Assembly (NCBI GenBank): GCA_963774415.1
Contig: CAVZEU010000007.1
Span: 62,001-126,000, forward strand
Length of the DNA: 64,000 bases
Origin: SZUA-36 sp963774415
GTDB lineage: Bacteria; Pseudomonadota; Gammaproteobacteria; Xanthomonadales; SZUA-36
Reading direction: 5' to 3'
Each line of letters starts with the position of its first letter. Within the stretch, counting starts at the first letter, position 1. The notes under the pieces are model-generated. The model did no database searches. It was not told where the DNA came from and saw only the letters and a list, made by a program, of their open reading frames with translations. The position numbers were made by a program, and so were the translations under genes. This document shows positions 41,405-51,157 of this stretch, piece after piece.

Positions 41405-41434
41405 ACCATACATTTTCCTTGACATTATGTCAAG
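41405..41434 (-). promoter_or_regulatory. promoter with overlapping palindromic operator
   Basis: On the minus strand TTGACA (41428-41433), a 17-bp spacer and TATGGT (41405-41410) form a good sigma-70 promoter for the membrane protein / XRE operon. CTTGACAT-T-ATGTCAAG (41418-41434) is a perfect 8-bp-arm palindrome covering the -35 box. Half-sites ATGTCAA and TTGACAT recur at about 41360 and 41393. Most likely the autoregulatory operator of the XRE protein. Confidence 0.75.
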
Positions 41435-41476
41435 CGTACTTGACTACAAAGTTCTGCTGCGTAAGGCTTTTGCGCG

Positions 41477-42367
41477 TTACGCGCCGCCCGTCAGCCGCGC
41501 CGCCAGCTCCTCAAGCACCGCGCCGCAATCGGACTTGACCTTGAGCGTGGCGATGTCATCGGCCCGCGTGCTGCCGCGGTTGATCACGACCAGGGGCTTG
41601 CCCAGTTTCACGGCCAGGCGGCAGAAACGGAAGCCGGAATAGACCATCAGCGACGAACCCGCCACCAGCAGCACGTCGGCCGCCTCGACGGCCGAGACCG
41701 CGCGCGCCGCCCGCCCGGCCGGCACGGTCCCGCCGAAAAAGACCACGTCGGGCATCATCACGCCGCCGCAGTCGCTGCAGGCCGGCACCCGGAAACCGGC
41801 CAGGCGCTCATCCGCCACTTCGGCATCGCCGTCGGGACGCACGGCCAGCACGGCGTTGGCATAATCGGCGTTGAGCGCTTCGAGGTCCCGCTGAAAGGCG
41901 GCGCGGTCCAGCCGGGCGCCGCACTCAAGGCACAGCACCTTGTCGAGGCGGCCGTGCAGGTCGACGACGTTATGATGACCGGCGCGCTGGTGCAATCGGT
42001 CGACGTTCTGGGTGATCAGCAGGTCGAGATGGCCGGCCTTTTCCAGGGCCGCCAGCGCGTGGTGCGCGGCATTGGGCGCCGCATCGGCGACGAAGCGAAA
42101 GCCGGCCATGCTGCGCGCCCAGTAACGCCTGCGGCTGGCCGCATCGGCGATGAAATCCTGGTGCTGGATCGGGTCGCTGCGCTGCCAGCGGCCATCGTCG
42201 TCGCGGTAGGTGGGGATGCCGGAACTGGCGGATACCCCTGCACCGGTCAGGGCGACGAGCCGCGGGTGGTGGAGGAGCAATTCTGCAAGGGCATCCAGTT
42301 GCGATGGGTCGGGGCCCGAATCGGGACCCGAATCCGTCATCGCCAAAAGTGCTTCATCCGCGCTCAT
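41477..42367 (-). CDS. cobB: SIR2 family NAD-dependent protein deacylase
   Basis: 296 residues. Motifs: GAGVSASSGIPTYRDDDGRW (NAD binding), TQNVDRLHQRAG with the catalytic His downstream in DLHGR, zinc cysteines CLEC and CSDC, and PDVVFFGGTVP, GSSLMVYSGFR. This matches class II-like bacterial sirtuins (SIRT4-like) of 270-300 residues. It removes acyl groups from lysines using NAD+. A second in-frame start (MTDSGPD) lies ten codons in. Same strand as the enoyl-CoA hydratase upstream with a 30-bp gap, so probably co-transcribed. Confidence 0.93.
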   Translation of the reverse strand: MSADEALLAMTDSGPDSGPDPSQLDALAELLLHHPRLVALTGAGVSASSGIPTYRDDDGRWQRSDPIQHQDFIADAASRRRYWARSMAGFRFVADAAPNAAHHALAALEKAGHLDLLITQNVDRLHQRAGHHNVVDLHGRLDKVLCLECGARLDRAAFQRDLEALNADYANAVLAVRPDGDAEVADERLAGFRVPACSDCGGVMMPDVVFFGGTVPAGRAARAVSAVEAADVLLVAGSSLMVYSGFRFCRLAVKLGKPLVVINRGSTRADDIATLKVKSDCGAVLEELAARLTGGA

Positions 42368-42397
42368 GCAACCCCGGGATCGCCGACAAGCCGGCCG

Positions 42398-43195
42398 CTA
42401 ACGGCCCTGCCAGTTCGGCGGACGCTTCTCCAGAAAGGCGTCGATGCCTTCGGCGGCGTCGCGGGCGAGCAGGTTGCGCGTCATCACCTCGGAGGCATAG
42501 GCGTAGGCCTCCTCCAGGCCCATCTCCAGTTGCCGGTAGAACGCCTCCTTGCCGATGGCGAGCGTCAGCGGCGATTTCGACGTCACCTGCGCCGCCATTT
42601 CGGCCACCGTCGCATCGAGCGCGTCCGCGGCGACGGCGCCGTTGACCAGGCCGATGCGTTCGGCCTTGCCGGCGTCGATCGGTACGCCGGTCAGCAGCAT
42701 TTCCATGGCCGCCTTGCGGTGCACGTTGCGCGACAGCGCCACCATCGGCGTCGAACAGAACAGGCCGATGTTGACCCCCGGCGTCGCGAACCTCGCCGTC
42801 TCGGCGGCGTAGGCCAGGTCGCAGGACGCAACCAGCTGGCAGCCGGCCGCGGTCGCCATCGCGTGCACCTTGGCGATCACCGGCTGCGGCAGGCGCACGA
42901 TGCTGACCATCATTTTCGCGCACTCGGCGAACAGGCGCTCATTGGCCTCCCGGCTGGGGTTGGCGCGCATTTCCTTGAGGTCGTGGCCGGCGCAAAACGC
43001 CGGGCCGCCGGCCGCCAGGACCACGCACTTGACAGTCTTGTCTTCCCTGATCGCGTCCAGTTCGCGCTGCAGGGCCCCGATCAGCCCGACCGACAGGGCA
43101 TTGCGCTGCGCCGGGCGGTTGAGCGTCAGCGTGGCGACACCGCCTTCGTCAGCGCGGAGCAGGATCGGTTCGATCGGGTCGGTCTGTGCGCTCAT
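42398..43195 (-). CDS. enoyl-CoA hydratase/isomerase family protein
   Basis: 265 residues, crotonase fold. LNRPAQRNALSVGLIGAL, AFCAGHDLKEM (oxyanion hole), and VIAKVHAMATAAGCQLVASCDLAYAAETARFATPGVNIGLFCSTP follow the family. The end PPNWQGR is typical of the PaaG/ECHS branch. AAGGAG precedes the start. It hydrates 2-enoyl-CoAs or isomerises them in fatty acid or aromatic breakdown. Exact substrate unknown. Confidence 0.92.
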   Translation of the reverse strand: MSAQTDPIEPILLRADEGGVATLTLNRPAQRNALSVGLIGALQRELDAIREDKTVKCVVLAAGGPAFCAGHDLKEMRANPSREANERLFAECAKMMVSIVRLPQPVIAKVHAMATAAGCQLVASCDLAYAAETARFATPGVNIGLFCSTPMVALSRNVHRKAAMEMLLTGVPIDAGKAERIGLVNGAVAADALDATVAEMAAQVTSKSPLTLAIGKEAFYRQLEMGLEEAYAYASEVMTRNLLARDAAEGIDAFLEKRPPNWQGR

Positions 43196-43283
43196 GCCGG
43201 TTCTCCTTAAATGCGCCCCTAATAAACGCCCCCATCATACAACGCGTGGCGCATCGGCCCAACGCGTGGTGTCAATGAAATGG

Positions 43284-43321
43284 GGCCAGGTCCAATTTCC
43301 ATCGTGAATCTGGACCCGGCC
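43284..43321 (-). terminator. hairpin downstream of the MFS transporter
   Basis: GGCCAGGTCCA (43284-43294) and TGGACCCGGCC (43311-43321) pair over 11 bp with one G-T wobble; on the minus strand it lies directly after the transporter stop and is followed by CCATTTCATT. A modest intrinsic terminator. Confidence 0.5.
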
Positions 43322-43338
43322 GCATTCCACCATTGCAG

Positions 43339-44658
43339 TTATCTCAGCGGCTCCCGGCTCCGGTCCTTGATCAGCAGCAAGGCGACGATGGACATGGCGG
43401 CGCCGACCATGAGGTAGGCCGCGCCGGCCAGGTTGCGGCCGGTTGCCCCTATCAACGCCGTCGCGATCAGCGGCGCGGTGCCGCCGCCGAAGCCCAGTCC
43501 GATGTTGAACGCCAGCGAATAACCGGAAAGCCGGAATTCCGAGCGAAACATTTCAGCCAGCATCGCCGGCGCCGTGCCCATGATCATGCCCAGGAACAGG
43601 GCGAAACCGAATTGCGCCAGGATGAAGCCGTTGACATTGGCGCCGGCGGACAGGGCGAAGAAGCCAACCGACGAAATGAAAATGAGCCCGAATGCCAGCA
43701 TCAGCATGGAGCGCCGCCGTATCGCCCTGTCGGTCAGCCAGCCGGTGACGGGCACGACCACGATCGCCAGACCCTGGGCGGCGGTATTGATCGTCAGCGC
43801 CTCACCGTGCTCGATCGCGCCGAACTTGCTCGCAAACGTGGGCAGGAACACGAGTGTCAGGTAATCGGCCACGCCGTAGCCCCAGGTAAAGAGCATCGCC
43901 AGCACCATGGTCCGGGGGCTGCGCCTGAACGCCTGCATCAACGGCAATTCGCGCGCCTCGCCGGGCTTCGGCGGCTCGGGCTCATAGCCCGTTTCCGTCA
44001 GCCGGGTGCGCACCCACCAGGCCAGGATCGCGAGAATGCCGCCACCGAGGAACGGCAATCGCCAGAACCACTGGTGCTCGGGGTGATTGCCGGAGAAGAT
44101 AACGGTGAGCGCCGCGAGCCCCGCGGCGAGCAGGTAACCACCGGTCGAGCCGACATTGGCAATGCTGCCGGCAAAGCCTCGCCGCTCCATCGGCGCCGTC
44201 TCGACCAGGTACGAGACCGAGCCGGTGAACTCCCCGCCGACCGAGAACCCCTGGAAGACCCGGGTAACGAGTAACAGTATCGGCGCCCAGATGCCGATCT
44301 CGGCATAGGTCGGCAGGAATGCGACCGCGGTCGTGGCCACACCCATCAACACCACCGACACGACCAGCACCGTCTGGCGTCCGACACGGTCGCCAAGGTG
44401 GCCCAGCACGACCCCGCCCAGCGGACGCACGGCGAAACCGATGGCAAACCCGCTGTAGGCGCCCAGCAGCGAGGCAATGGGGTTGTTCGAAGGAAAGAAC
44501 AGTGCACCGATGACCGGCGCCAGGTAGCCGTAGAGGCCGAAGTCGTACCACTCGAGCACGTTCCCGATCATCCCGGCGCTGAGGCTCTCCATGGAAAGGG
44601 TTTCACGTTGGTTGAGTTGCGCGACGGCGGAACCGCCGTCGGCGGGTAAATCAGACAA
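43339..44658 (-). CDS. MFS transporter, metabolite:H+ symporter (MHS) type
   Basis: 439 residues, 12 helices. GNVLEWYDFGLYGYLAP near the start and RPLGGVVLGHLGDRVGRQTVLVVSVVLMG (motif A) define the MHS branch that includes ProP, ShiA and KgtP. The TTG start at 44658 has GGAGG 5 nt before it. Substrates of this branch are carboxylates or betaines, which would fit the demethylating flavoproteins nearby, but the substrate is not readable. Confidence 0.92.
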   Translation of the reverse strand: MSDLPADGGSAVAQLNQRETLSMESLSAGMIGNVLEWYDFGLYGYLAPVIGALFFPSNNPIASLLGAYSGFAIGFAVRPLGGVVLGHLGDRVGRQTVLVVSVVLMGVATTAVAFLPTYAEIGIWAPILLLVTRVFQGFSVGGEFTGSVSYLVETAPMERRGFAGSIANVGSTGGYLLAAGLAALTVIFSGNHPEHQWFWRLPFLGGGILAILAWWVRTRLTETGYEPEPPKPGEARELPLMQAFRRSPRTMVLAMLFTWGYGVADYLTLVFLPTFASKFGAIEHGEALTINTAAQGLAIVVVPVTGWLTDRAIRRRSMLMLAFGLIFISSVGFFALSAGANVNGFILAQFGFALFLGMIMGTAPAMLAEMFRSEFRLSGYSLAFNIGLGFGGGTAPLIATALIGATGRNLAGAAYLMVGAAMSIVALLLIKDRSREPLR

Positions 44659-45114
44659 ACTTTCCTCCCGGCCTTGAGCGTTTAACTCGCCGATACTCCC
44701 CGATCACGCCGTGAGAGTCAAAAATGCGCCCGTTTTAATGACAGGTATCAGCGAAATACTCACGATCAACCCCTGCACGGGGCTTACTCTGCCCCTATTC
44801 TTTGACCCTGTGACTGCCCGTGACTGGAGAATGTGTCCCACCACCCCGGCGGCAGTGGCGGCTCTTCTCCGATTTTTCGGCAGGTAGAACAAGGCCCCTC
44901 CCGGGCGTGCAAGAATTGGCCAATTTTACAACCGCTGGGCCACCGTCGCGCAACAGACCCGCCGGGCCGCAGGCCGATCGCCGGCCGGTGCAAGCTTGGT
45001 GTTTCGAGCTCCAACCCGGCCGGGAACAAAACGGACGCAAGACCGGACGCTGACCCCCTCGCGCATGACCTTCGCGGTTGCTAATCCTGAAAAGCGCGTG
45101 ACTATGTTTCTTCC
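44659..45114. other. 456-bp gap without a supported gene
   Basis: Both strands have short open frames (for example 44795-45268 minus and 44820-45084 plus) but none shows a family motif, Shine-Dalgarno or domain pattern. No hairpin with a T tract stands out. Confidence 0.35.
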
Positions 45115-46026
45115 CTACGTTTCTTCCTTTTGCTTTTCCAGAAGAGCGACTTCGACGGGTTTGCTCGCCTCCCCGACAAAAAGCGTTCGGTGCGGAAAGG
45201 GAATCTCGATGCCGGCATCGTCGAACGCCAGCTTGATCCTGCGCAGGTATTCCCTGCCCACCTCCCACTGGCGGATCGGTTTCGTCCTGATCCTGCCTTT
45301 GATAACGACGGCGGAGTCATCAAATTTGTCCACCCCGAAAATTTCCGGTTCCGCCAGCATGCTCGAGCCAAACTTCTCATCCTGCTTCATTTCAGAACCA
45401 ACGCCCCGCATGACCGCGATGACCTCGTCGGGGTTTTCTTTATACGCCACCCCGATATCAAACACGTAAGCGGACCAATCGTTGGTCAAGTTGCTGAGTG
45501 TCGTCACGGTGCCATTGGGAAATATATGCACAGTTCCGGCTAGATCGCGCAATACGATGGTCCTGAAATTGACTTTTTCGACCAGGCCGCCGGTGCCGTT
45601 GACCGTGGCGACATCACCCACCCGAACCTGGTTTTCGAGTATGAAGAAAAATCCTGAAATAAAGTCCCGGACGAGGTTCTGCGCGCCGAAACCCAGCGCC
45701 AGCCCCACGATGCCGGCGCTTGCCAGAACCGGCCCGACGTCAACCCCTATCTGCTTGAGAAAAATAAGAATCGTGGTTACCCAGATGACAATAAGGGCCG
45801 CCTGTCTTACCAGACGCACCAGGGTTTCCACCCGTTTTTCGGACTCCGATGGCGGCTCCCCATCTGTTTTACCTTGTTCGAGCAGATGCTGCTCGAGCTT
45901 GTTCAGTATCTTCTGCAAAACAACCATTGCAAACCATGCCAATACCAGAACAATCGAGATCCGAGTACAGACAATTATGATCTGCTTCCAATCTATACCC
46001 TCGAATTGCTGTAAGAAAATATCCAT
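45115..46026 (-). CDS. MscS family mechanosensitive channel
   Basis: 303 residues from the ATG at 46026 (AAGGA upstream). Three transmembrane helices, the pore helix VLASAGIVGLALGFGAQNLVRDFISGFFFI (the Gly/Ala-packed TM3) and the MscS beta domain (VRVGDVATVNGTGGLVEKVNFRTIVLRDLAGTVHIFPNG), then the cytoplasmic alpha/beta domain with AGIEIPFPHRTLFV. Small-conductance class, inner membrane, releases solutes on hypo-osmotic shock. The linker after TM1 (LEQGKTDGEPPSESEKRVET) is polar and long. Confidence 0.93.
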   Translation of the reverse strand: MDIFLQQFEGIDWKQIIIVCTRISIVLVLAWFAMVVLQKILNKLEQHLLEQGKTDGEPPSESEKRVETLVRLVRQAALIVIWVTTILIFLKQIGVDVGPVLASAGIVGLALGFGAQNLVRDFISGFFFILENQVRVGDVATVNGTGGLVEKVNFRTIVLRDLAGTVHIFPNGTVTTLSNLTNDWSAYVFDIGVAYKENPDEVIAVMRGVGSEMKQDEKFGSSMLAEPEIFGVDKFDDSAVVIKGRIRTKPIRQWEVGREYLRRIKLAFDDAGIEIPFPHRTLFVGEASKPVEVALLEKQKEET

Positions 46027-46306
46027 AAAATCATCCTTCTCTAGCAAGAATTAAAGCGCACGTGTTGACAGCGACTTTTTCGCTCACCGCGTCCAGTCAA
46101 CCTCCCTTTCCCGGTCAAGTCTATTGAACTTCATGCAACACATAAAATCGATGCGATCACTTACACGTGCAGCAAGGGTGCCGCGGGCATGGCCCTGTGC
46201 TTTTTCGATGAGGTCGGCGGCCCGCGCGATGCTGCCAATCACCACGGAAAGCGCCGGCAACAGGCCGCCGGGGGACCGACAACGAACGTAAGGACGCGAC
46301 AGGCAG

Positions 46307-47920
46307 CTATTTGATGGTGCGTTCCGCCGGATCAAGGCAGCCGGCCGCTTGCAGCACGTCGAGGGCCGGGCGAAGACCCGCTTCGTAGCGTTTCCAGCGG
46401 CCCATCGAGCGTGTGTAGAGCGGTTCACGCACCTGTGCGGCACTGGCCGTCGCCACGGGGGCTTTGTTCTCATGGAAGGCGATGCAGGCTGGCTCGAATT
46501 CAAGCCCGCAGAAATCCAGCATGGCGCGGGTCTCAGCCTCGATATCCGCCACTACCGCTTCGTAGCGGACCTCGCAGAAGCGGTCCGCGGGCAGCCGCTC
46601 CCTGAAGCGGCGGAGCATCCGGTCGAAGCCGACGTAATAACGCGCGCAGGCTTCCAGGTCATAGGCGTAGTCATAGTAGGGTAACTGCGTGGAGAAAAGC
46701 TGACGGTAATTGCTGAGCACGGTGTCGGCCGGGTGCCGGCGCAGACAGATGATGCGGGCGTTCGGCAAAGCCGCGAGAATGGCCGGCGCATACAGCGCGT
46801 TGCGCGGCAGCTTGTCGATGAACCGCCCGGTAAGGCCGAGCGCGGTCCGCACGCGGTCGAGGTAAGCGCGGCCGAGCGTTGCCGGATCGACGCGCGCGGC
46901 GGCGGCGAGCGTCTCGGCATCGAGGACGAGATTGGACGGCGTGCGCGCCAGCTGCTTCAGGGCAAGCCCGAAATCTACGAGCTCGCCGGCCGAAGTGACC
47001 AAGCTGTGCCCGGACAGGATGCGGTCCACCAGCGTGGTGCCTGTCCGCGGCATGCCGACGATGAAGATCGGTTGGCCGTCCTCGTATCCCGGCCGTTCGC
47101 CGGCGCGGTCCGCCAGCGCCATCGCGGCCTCGAACAGGGCGGTATCCTGCGCCGGATCGTAGGCGATGGACGCCCATTTGCCGGCCTTGGCGCGCCGCAG
47201 CCAGGCCAGCGCCTCGTCTGCATGCGCCATGTCCTCGTGCGCCTTGGCCAGCGCGTGGCCGATCCGGAGGGCGTCAACGGGATTCGAGGAGGTGGCCTCG
47301 AAAGCCGCTTCCAGCCGCGCCAGGTCATTGGCCTCTTCCGTCTGCTTTTTGATATTGACGATGGCTGACAGGGCGCGCGTCTCGTTGGGCGCGCGTGCCA
47401 GGCAGGCCTCGTAGGCAGCGCGGGCCTCTTCCATCCGCCCGACGAACTGCAGCGCCGCACCGAGATTGTAGTGGTAGTTCGCCGGGCCCGGATCGGCCCG
47501 GGTCGCCGCCTCGTAGAAGCCCACAGCCCTGTCATGCAGCCCGGCCCAGCTGAACACGACGCCGAGCGTGTCGAGCGTAAGGGCGTCCCTGGGCTGCAGC
47601 GCGGCGGCGGCTTCGGCCGTTTCCACAGCGCTGTCACGCTGCTGCAGTGCGATCAGACTGCGTGCTTTCTGCACGAGTGCGCCCATATGCGTGGAATCGG
47701 CGGCGAGCGCCCGGTCGAACAGCTCGATCGACTTTTGGTAATCGCCATGGTGCGAGGCCAGAATACCGAGCAGGTAGTGCGCGCCCGCGGCTGACGGGTT
47801 CGCCTGCAGCACCTTCAGGCAGAGGTCCCGGGCGCCGCGCTGGTCGCCATTTGCCAGAAGCTGCGAAGCTTCCCGGAGCCGTCTCGCTTCATCAGCGGGA
47901 GTATTTTGCGAATCTTTCAA
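46307..47920 (-). CDS. TPR-containing sulfotransferase family protein
   Basis: 537 residues. Residues about 10-230 hold at least five tetratricopeptide repeats (AGAHYLLGILASHHGDYQKSIELFDRALAAD and following). The second half is a sulfotransferase domain with the PAPS-binding loop IVGMPRTGTTLVDRILSGH (about 285-303) and the second PAPS region RIICLRRHPADTVLSNYRQ (about 385-403). It would transfer sulfate from PAPS to a protein or glycan. The start is a TTG at 47920 and somewhat uncertain; no Shine-Dalgarno is obvious. Confidence 0.9.
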   Translation of the reverse strand: MKDSQNTPADEARRLREASQLLANGDQRGARDLCLKVLQANPSAAGAHYLLGILASHHGDYQKSIELFDRALAADSTHMGALVQKARSLIALQQRDSAVETAEAAAALQPRDALTLDTLGVVFSWAGLHDRAVGFYEAATRADPGPANYHYNLGAALQFVGRMEEARAAYEACLARAPNETRALSAIVNIKKQTEEANDLARLEAAFEATSSNPVDALRIGHALAKAHEDMAHADEALAWLRRAKAGKWASIAYDPAQDTALFEAAMALADRAGERPGYEDGQPIFIVGMPRTGTTLVDRILSGHSLVTSAGELVDFGLALKQLARTPSNLVLDAETLAAAARVDPATLGRAYLDRVRTALGLTGRFIDKLPRNALYAPAILAALPNARIICLRRHPADTVLSNYRQLFSTQLPYYDYAYDLEACARYYVGFDRMLRRFRERLPADRFCEVRYEAVVADIEAETRAMLDFCGLEFEPACIAFHENKAPVATASAAQVREPLYTRSMGRWKRYEAGLRPALDVLQAAGCLDPAERTIK

Positions 47921-48270
47921 CTGCTGCGCCTGCTCGTGCCCATGAATTAGCCTCTCGTGGGGTCATTTTGTTGCAGTGAGAGCCAAACTTAAAGTCATCC
48001 ATTGAACAACTCAACAAGAACGGCTTGGAGGCACCCAAAACCCAGAGAACAGCTCACCGGCTACAGTGGCGCTCTACCCTGTTCGCCAAATGGCCATAAA
48101 GAAAGGCAGGGGAAAGACAGGAGGGAAAGTCAGGGGGAAAATAGGACATTCGTGGGTGCCCGTGCTTTTATATGTCCCTCTATTAAAGCGCCCGGCGAAA
48201 TTGACGAGGGGATCGTAGTGACGAACCCCCGGCAGCGCCAGAGACGGATTGCCGCAATATGGGGGGCGAG
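47921..48270. other. gap between the sulfotransferase and katG genes
   Basis: About 350 bp with no frame I can assign. The plus-strand frame starting at 48002 has no motif and runs into the antisense of katG. The only clear element is the katG terminator just to the right. Confidence 0.4.
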
Positions 48271-48312
48271 TAAAAAGGCCGGGCTCATTTTCAGAAAGAA
48301 ACTGAGCCCGGC
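48271..48312 (-). terminator. intrinsic terminator of katG
   Basis: On the minus strand GGCCGGGCTCA (48302-48312) and TGAGCCCGGCC (48276-48286) form a perfect 11-bp stem with a 15-base loop, followed by TTTTT (48271-48275). It lies about 80 bp after the katG stop. Confidence 0.88.
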
Positions 48313-48391
48313 CCCGGTTTGCCGATTGTATAACCTGGCGCTTGCTACGGCCGCGATCTTCAGTGGTCGTTGCGCGCCATGGCCTTTGTTA

Positions 48392-50623
48392 TCAATTCAG
48401 GTCAAAACGGTCCAGAGTCATGACCTTGGTCCATGCATCGACAAAGTCCCGCGTGAACTTCTCTTGCCCGTCATTGGCTGCGTAAACTTCGGCGACAGCC
48501 CGCAGTTCGGCGTGTGAGCCGAATACGAGGTCGACCGGTGTGGCGGTCCATTTCAACTCGCCGGATGTACGGTCGCGGCCCTCGTAGATGCCCTCGACCT
48601 TGTCCGCCTTGGTCCACCGGGTCGACATGTCGAGCAGGTTGACGAAAAAGTCGTTGCTCAACGTGCCGGGGCGTTCGGTGAAAACTCCGTGGGCGGCCCC
48701 TCCCGTATTGGCGTCAAGGGCGCGCATGCCACCAACCAGCGCCGTCATTTCCGGAATGGTCAGCGTCAGCAGGCTGGCACGCTCGACCAGCATCTCCGCC
48801 GGCGACCGGTAGTTGCCCTTGCCGTAGAAATTGCGGAAACCGTCCGCGTGCGGTTCGAGCAATTCGAAGGACTCGACATCGGTCTGCTCGGGAGTGGCAT
48901 CGGTGCGCCCCGGCGTGAACGGAACCTGCACGTCATGCCCGGCCTTGCCGGCAGCCTTCTCGATGGCCGCAGCGCCACCCAGTACGATCAGGTCGGCCAG
49001 GGACACGCGCTTGCCGCCGGTCTGCGCTTCGTTGAAGCCTTGCTGGATTTTCTCGAGGTGCTGCAACACCTTGGCCAGCTCGGCGGGGTTATTGGCCGCC
49101 CAGTCCTTTTGCGGCGCCAGGCGAACGCGGGCGCCGTTGGCGCCACCACGCATGTCAGTGCCACGGAATGACGCCGCCGAGGCCCAGGCGGTGCGGACCA
49201 GCTCGGAAACGCTCAGACCGGAGTCGAGAATTTCCGACTTCAGCGCGCTGATATCATCCGCGTCAACCAGTTCATGGTCGACGATCGGGACCGGATCCTG
49301 CCAAATCAACGCTTCGGCCGGCGCCTCGTCGCCAAGGTAGCGCGTGCGTGGGCCCATGTCGCGGTGTGTTAGCTTGAACCAGGCGCGGGCAAAGGCGTCA
49401 TTGAAGGCATCCGGATCCTTGGCGAAGCGCTCGGAGATCTTGCGATAGGCAGGGTCCTCGCGCAACGACAGGTCAGTGGTCAACATCACGACCGGGTTGC
49501 GTTTGCCTTCGATGTGGGCATCGGCGACCAGCTGGTGCAACGACTCATCCTTCGGCACCCACTGCACGGCGCCCGCGGGGCTTTCGGTCTGCACCCACTC
49601 GAAGTTCAGCAGATTTTGCAAAAACGCGGCCGTCCACTTTGTCGGGGTCGGTGTCCAGGCGCCTTCCAGGCCGCTGGTGACGGTGTCTTCGGCGTTGCCC
49701 TTCCCACACTCGTTGGCCCAGCCAAGACCCTGCTCAGCGATATCGGCAGCGCCCGGCTCAGGTCCGACGCATTCGCCCGGACCGTGGGCGCCGTGGGTTT
49801 TGCCCAGGGTGTGACCCCCGGCGATCAGGGCGACGGTCTCTTCGTCATTCATGCCCATGCGGCCAAAGGTATCTCGGATGTCATGAGCAGCGGCAATCGG
49901 GTCGCCCCGGTGACCGGTCGGGCCTTCTGGGTTGACGTAGATCAGGCCCATCTGCACGGCCGCCAGCGGGTTTTCCAGTTCACGGCTGCCTTCGTAGCGC
50001 TCGCTGTCGTCCAGCCACTTGGTTTCCGGGCCCCAGTAAACAAGGTCCGCTTCCCAGTCATCGACGCGGCCGCCCGCATAACCAAAGGTCTTGAAGCCAG
50101 CCTTTTCCAGCGCGACGTTGCCGGCCAGCACCATCAGGTCAGCCCAGGATACGCTGCGGCCGTATTTCTGCTTTACCGGCCACAGCAGGCGCCGGGCCTT
50201 GTCGAGGTTGGCGTTGTCGGGCCAGCTGTTCAATGGGTCGAAACGCTGCTGACCGCCATCAGCGCCACCGCGCCCGTCAGCTGCCCGGTAGGTGCCGGCG
50301 CTGTGCCAGGCCATGCGGATGAACAGACCGGCATAAGTGCCCCAGTCGGCTGGCCACCAGTCCTGCGAGGTGGTCATAGTCTCTTCGATATCATGTTTCA
50401 AGGCTTCGAGATCAACACGGGCAAAAGCCTCAGCGTAGTCGAAGTCGGCTGCCATCGGGTTGGACTCGGCTCCGTGCTGGCGCAGTGCGCTCAGGTCCAG
50501 TTGCTCGGGCCACCAGAACTTGTTCGGCTTGGCCATGCCAGCCGCACGAGAGAGGCCTGGTGCCGCGATGGTTGACATTGCCACGGCCAGGGTGGCCAGC
50601 AAGGTCATTGTTTGTTTATACAT
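48392..50623 (-). CDS. katG: catalase-peroxidase with a signal peptide
   Basis: 743 residues, full length. Distal site RMAWHSAGTYRAADGRGG (Arg, Trp, His), the Tyr of the Met-Tyr-Trp adduct in LIYVNPEGP, proximal haem His in ALIAGGHTLGKTHGAHG, and a complete degenerate C-terminal repeat. Unlike cytoplasmic KatG, it begins with a Sec-type signal (TMTLLATLAVAMSTIAAPGLSRAAG), so it should be periplasmic like KatP. It breaks down H2O2 and acts as a peroxidase. AAAGGAG precedes the start; an intrinsic terminator follows. No OxyR-like site could be identified by eye. Confidence 0.96.
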   Translation of the reverse strand: MYKQTMTLLATLAVAMSTIAAPGLSRAAGMAKPNKFWWPEQLDLSALRQHGAESNPMAADFDYAEAFARVDLEALKHDIEETMTTSQDWWPADWGTYAGLFIRMAWHSAGTYRAADGRGGADGGQQRFDPLNSWPDNANLDKARRLLWPVKQKYGRSVSWADLMVLAGNVALEKAGFKTFGYAGGRVDDWEADLVYWGPETKWLDDSERYEGSRELENPLAAVQMGLIYVNPEGPTGHRGDPIAAAHDIRDTFGRMGMNDEETVALIAGGHTLGKTHGAHGPGECVGPEPGAADIAEQGLGWANECGKGNAEDTVTSGLEGAWTPTPTKWTAAFLQNLLNFEWVQTESPAGAVQWVPKDESLHQLVADAHIEGKRNPVVMLTTDLSLREDPAYRKISERFAKDPDAFNDAFARAWFKLTHRDMGPRTRYLGDEAPAEALIWQDPVPIVDHELVDADDISALKSEILDSGLSVSELVRTAWASAASFRGTDMRGGANGARVRLAPQKDWAANNPAELAKVLQHLEKIQQGFNEAQTGGKRVSLADLIVLGGAAAIEKAAGKAGHDVQVPFTPGRTDATPEQTDVESFELLEPHADGFRNFYGKGNYRSPAEMLVERASLLTLTIPEMTALVGGMRALDANTGGAAHGVFTERPGTLSNDFFVNLLDMSTRWTKADKVEGIYEGRDRTSGELKWTATPVDLVFGSHAELRAVAEVYAANDGQEKFTRDFVDAWTKVMTLDRFDLN

Positions 50624-51157
50624 GCATTAGCTCCTTTCAGCTTATGAAAATAGGGTCTTACCTCCTGATTAGAGCGCAGTTAATTGATGAGTTGAAATTG
50701 AATGTTTTAATTGACTCGATAGGGGTTGTCTATCGTGACGTTTCGAGCGATTAAAAAAGTAGATGGAAATGTGGATTACGGTCGGGCGAGCCCTTCAAAT
50801 CTGACCCGAAATTCCCGCGATGATGGGCCGGGCGAATAACGAACCGGCTTTCGAGGCCACGCTGGAACATGACGATGTGTTGATACGCCAGGATGTGTTG
50901 CTGTCCCGGATGGGGCAGTTAGCGCGTCGTCAAGGTGAAGGCCGCCACGAAGCAGAAGAGCGGACACGTGCAGGCGCGGATAAACGGAGAGATACGTATC
51001 CAGGTTTTCTTCGCGCGGGCCCTGGTAGACCGGGCTTGCCTGTATCGAGGCTCACGCGTACCCGGGCTCTCTCCGTCCGGGCTTTCGGCTTCAGTTTTTC
51101 CCTCCGGCGCCGGCCATCAAACCCGCGGCTGGCCAGGGAATCAGGAAGACCTTGAAA
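50624..51157. other. 534-bp gap between katG and the Hsp20-like gene
   Basis: The left third (50640-50770) is AT-rich and should hold the katG promoter; the remainder is GC-rich with no gene that I can support on either strand. Confidence 0.35.

Noticed and set aside
50820..51155. 111-codon plus-strand frame in the katG/Hsp20 gap
   Set aside because: Arg-rich without motif; overlaps no conserved domain and has no start signal.
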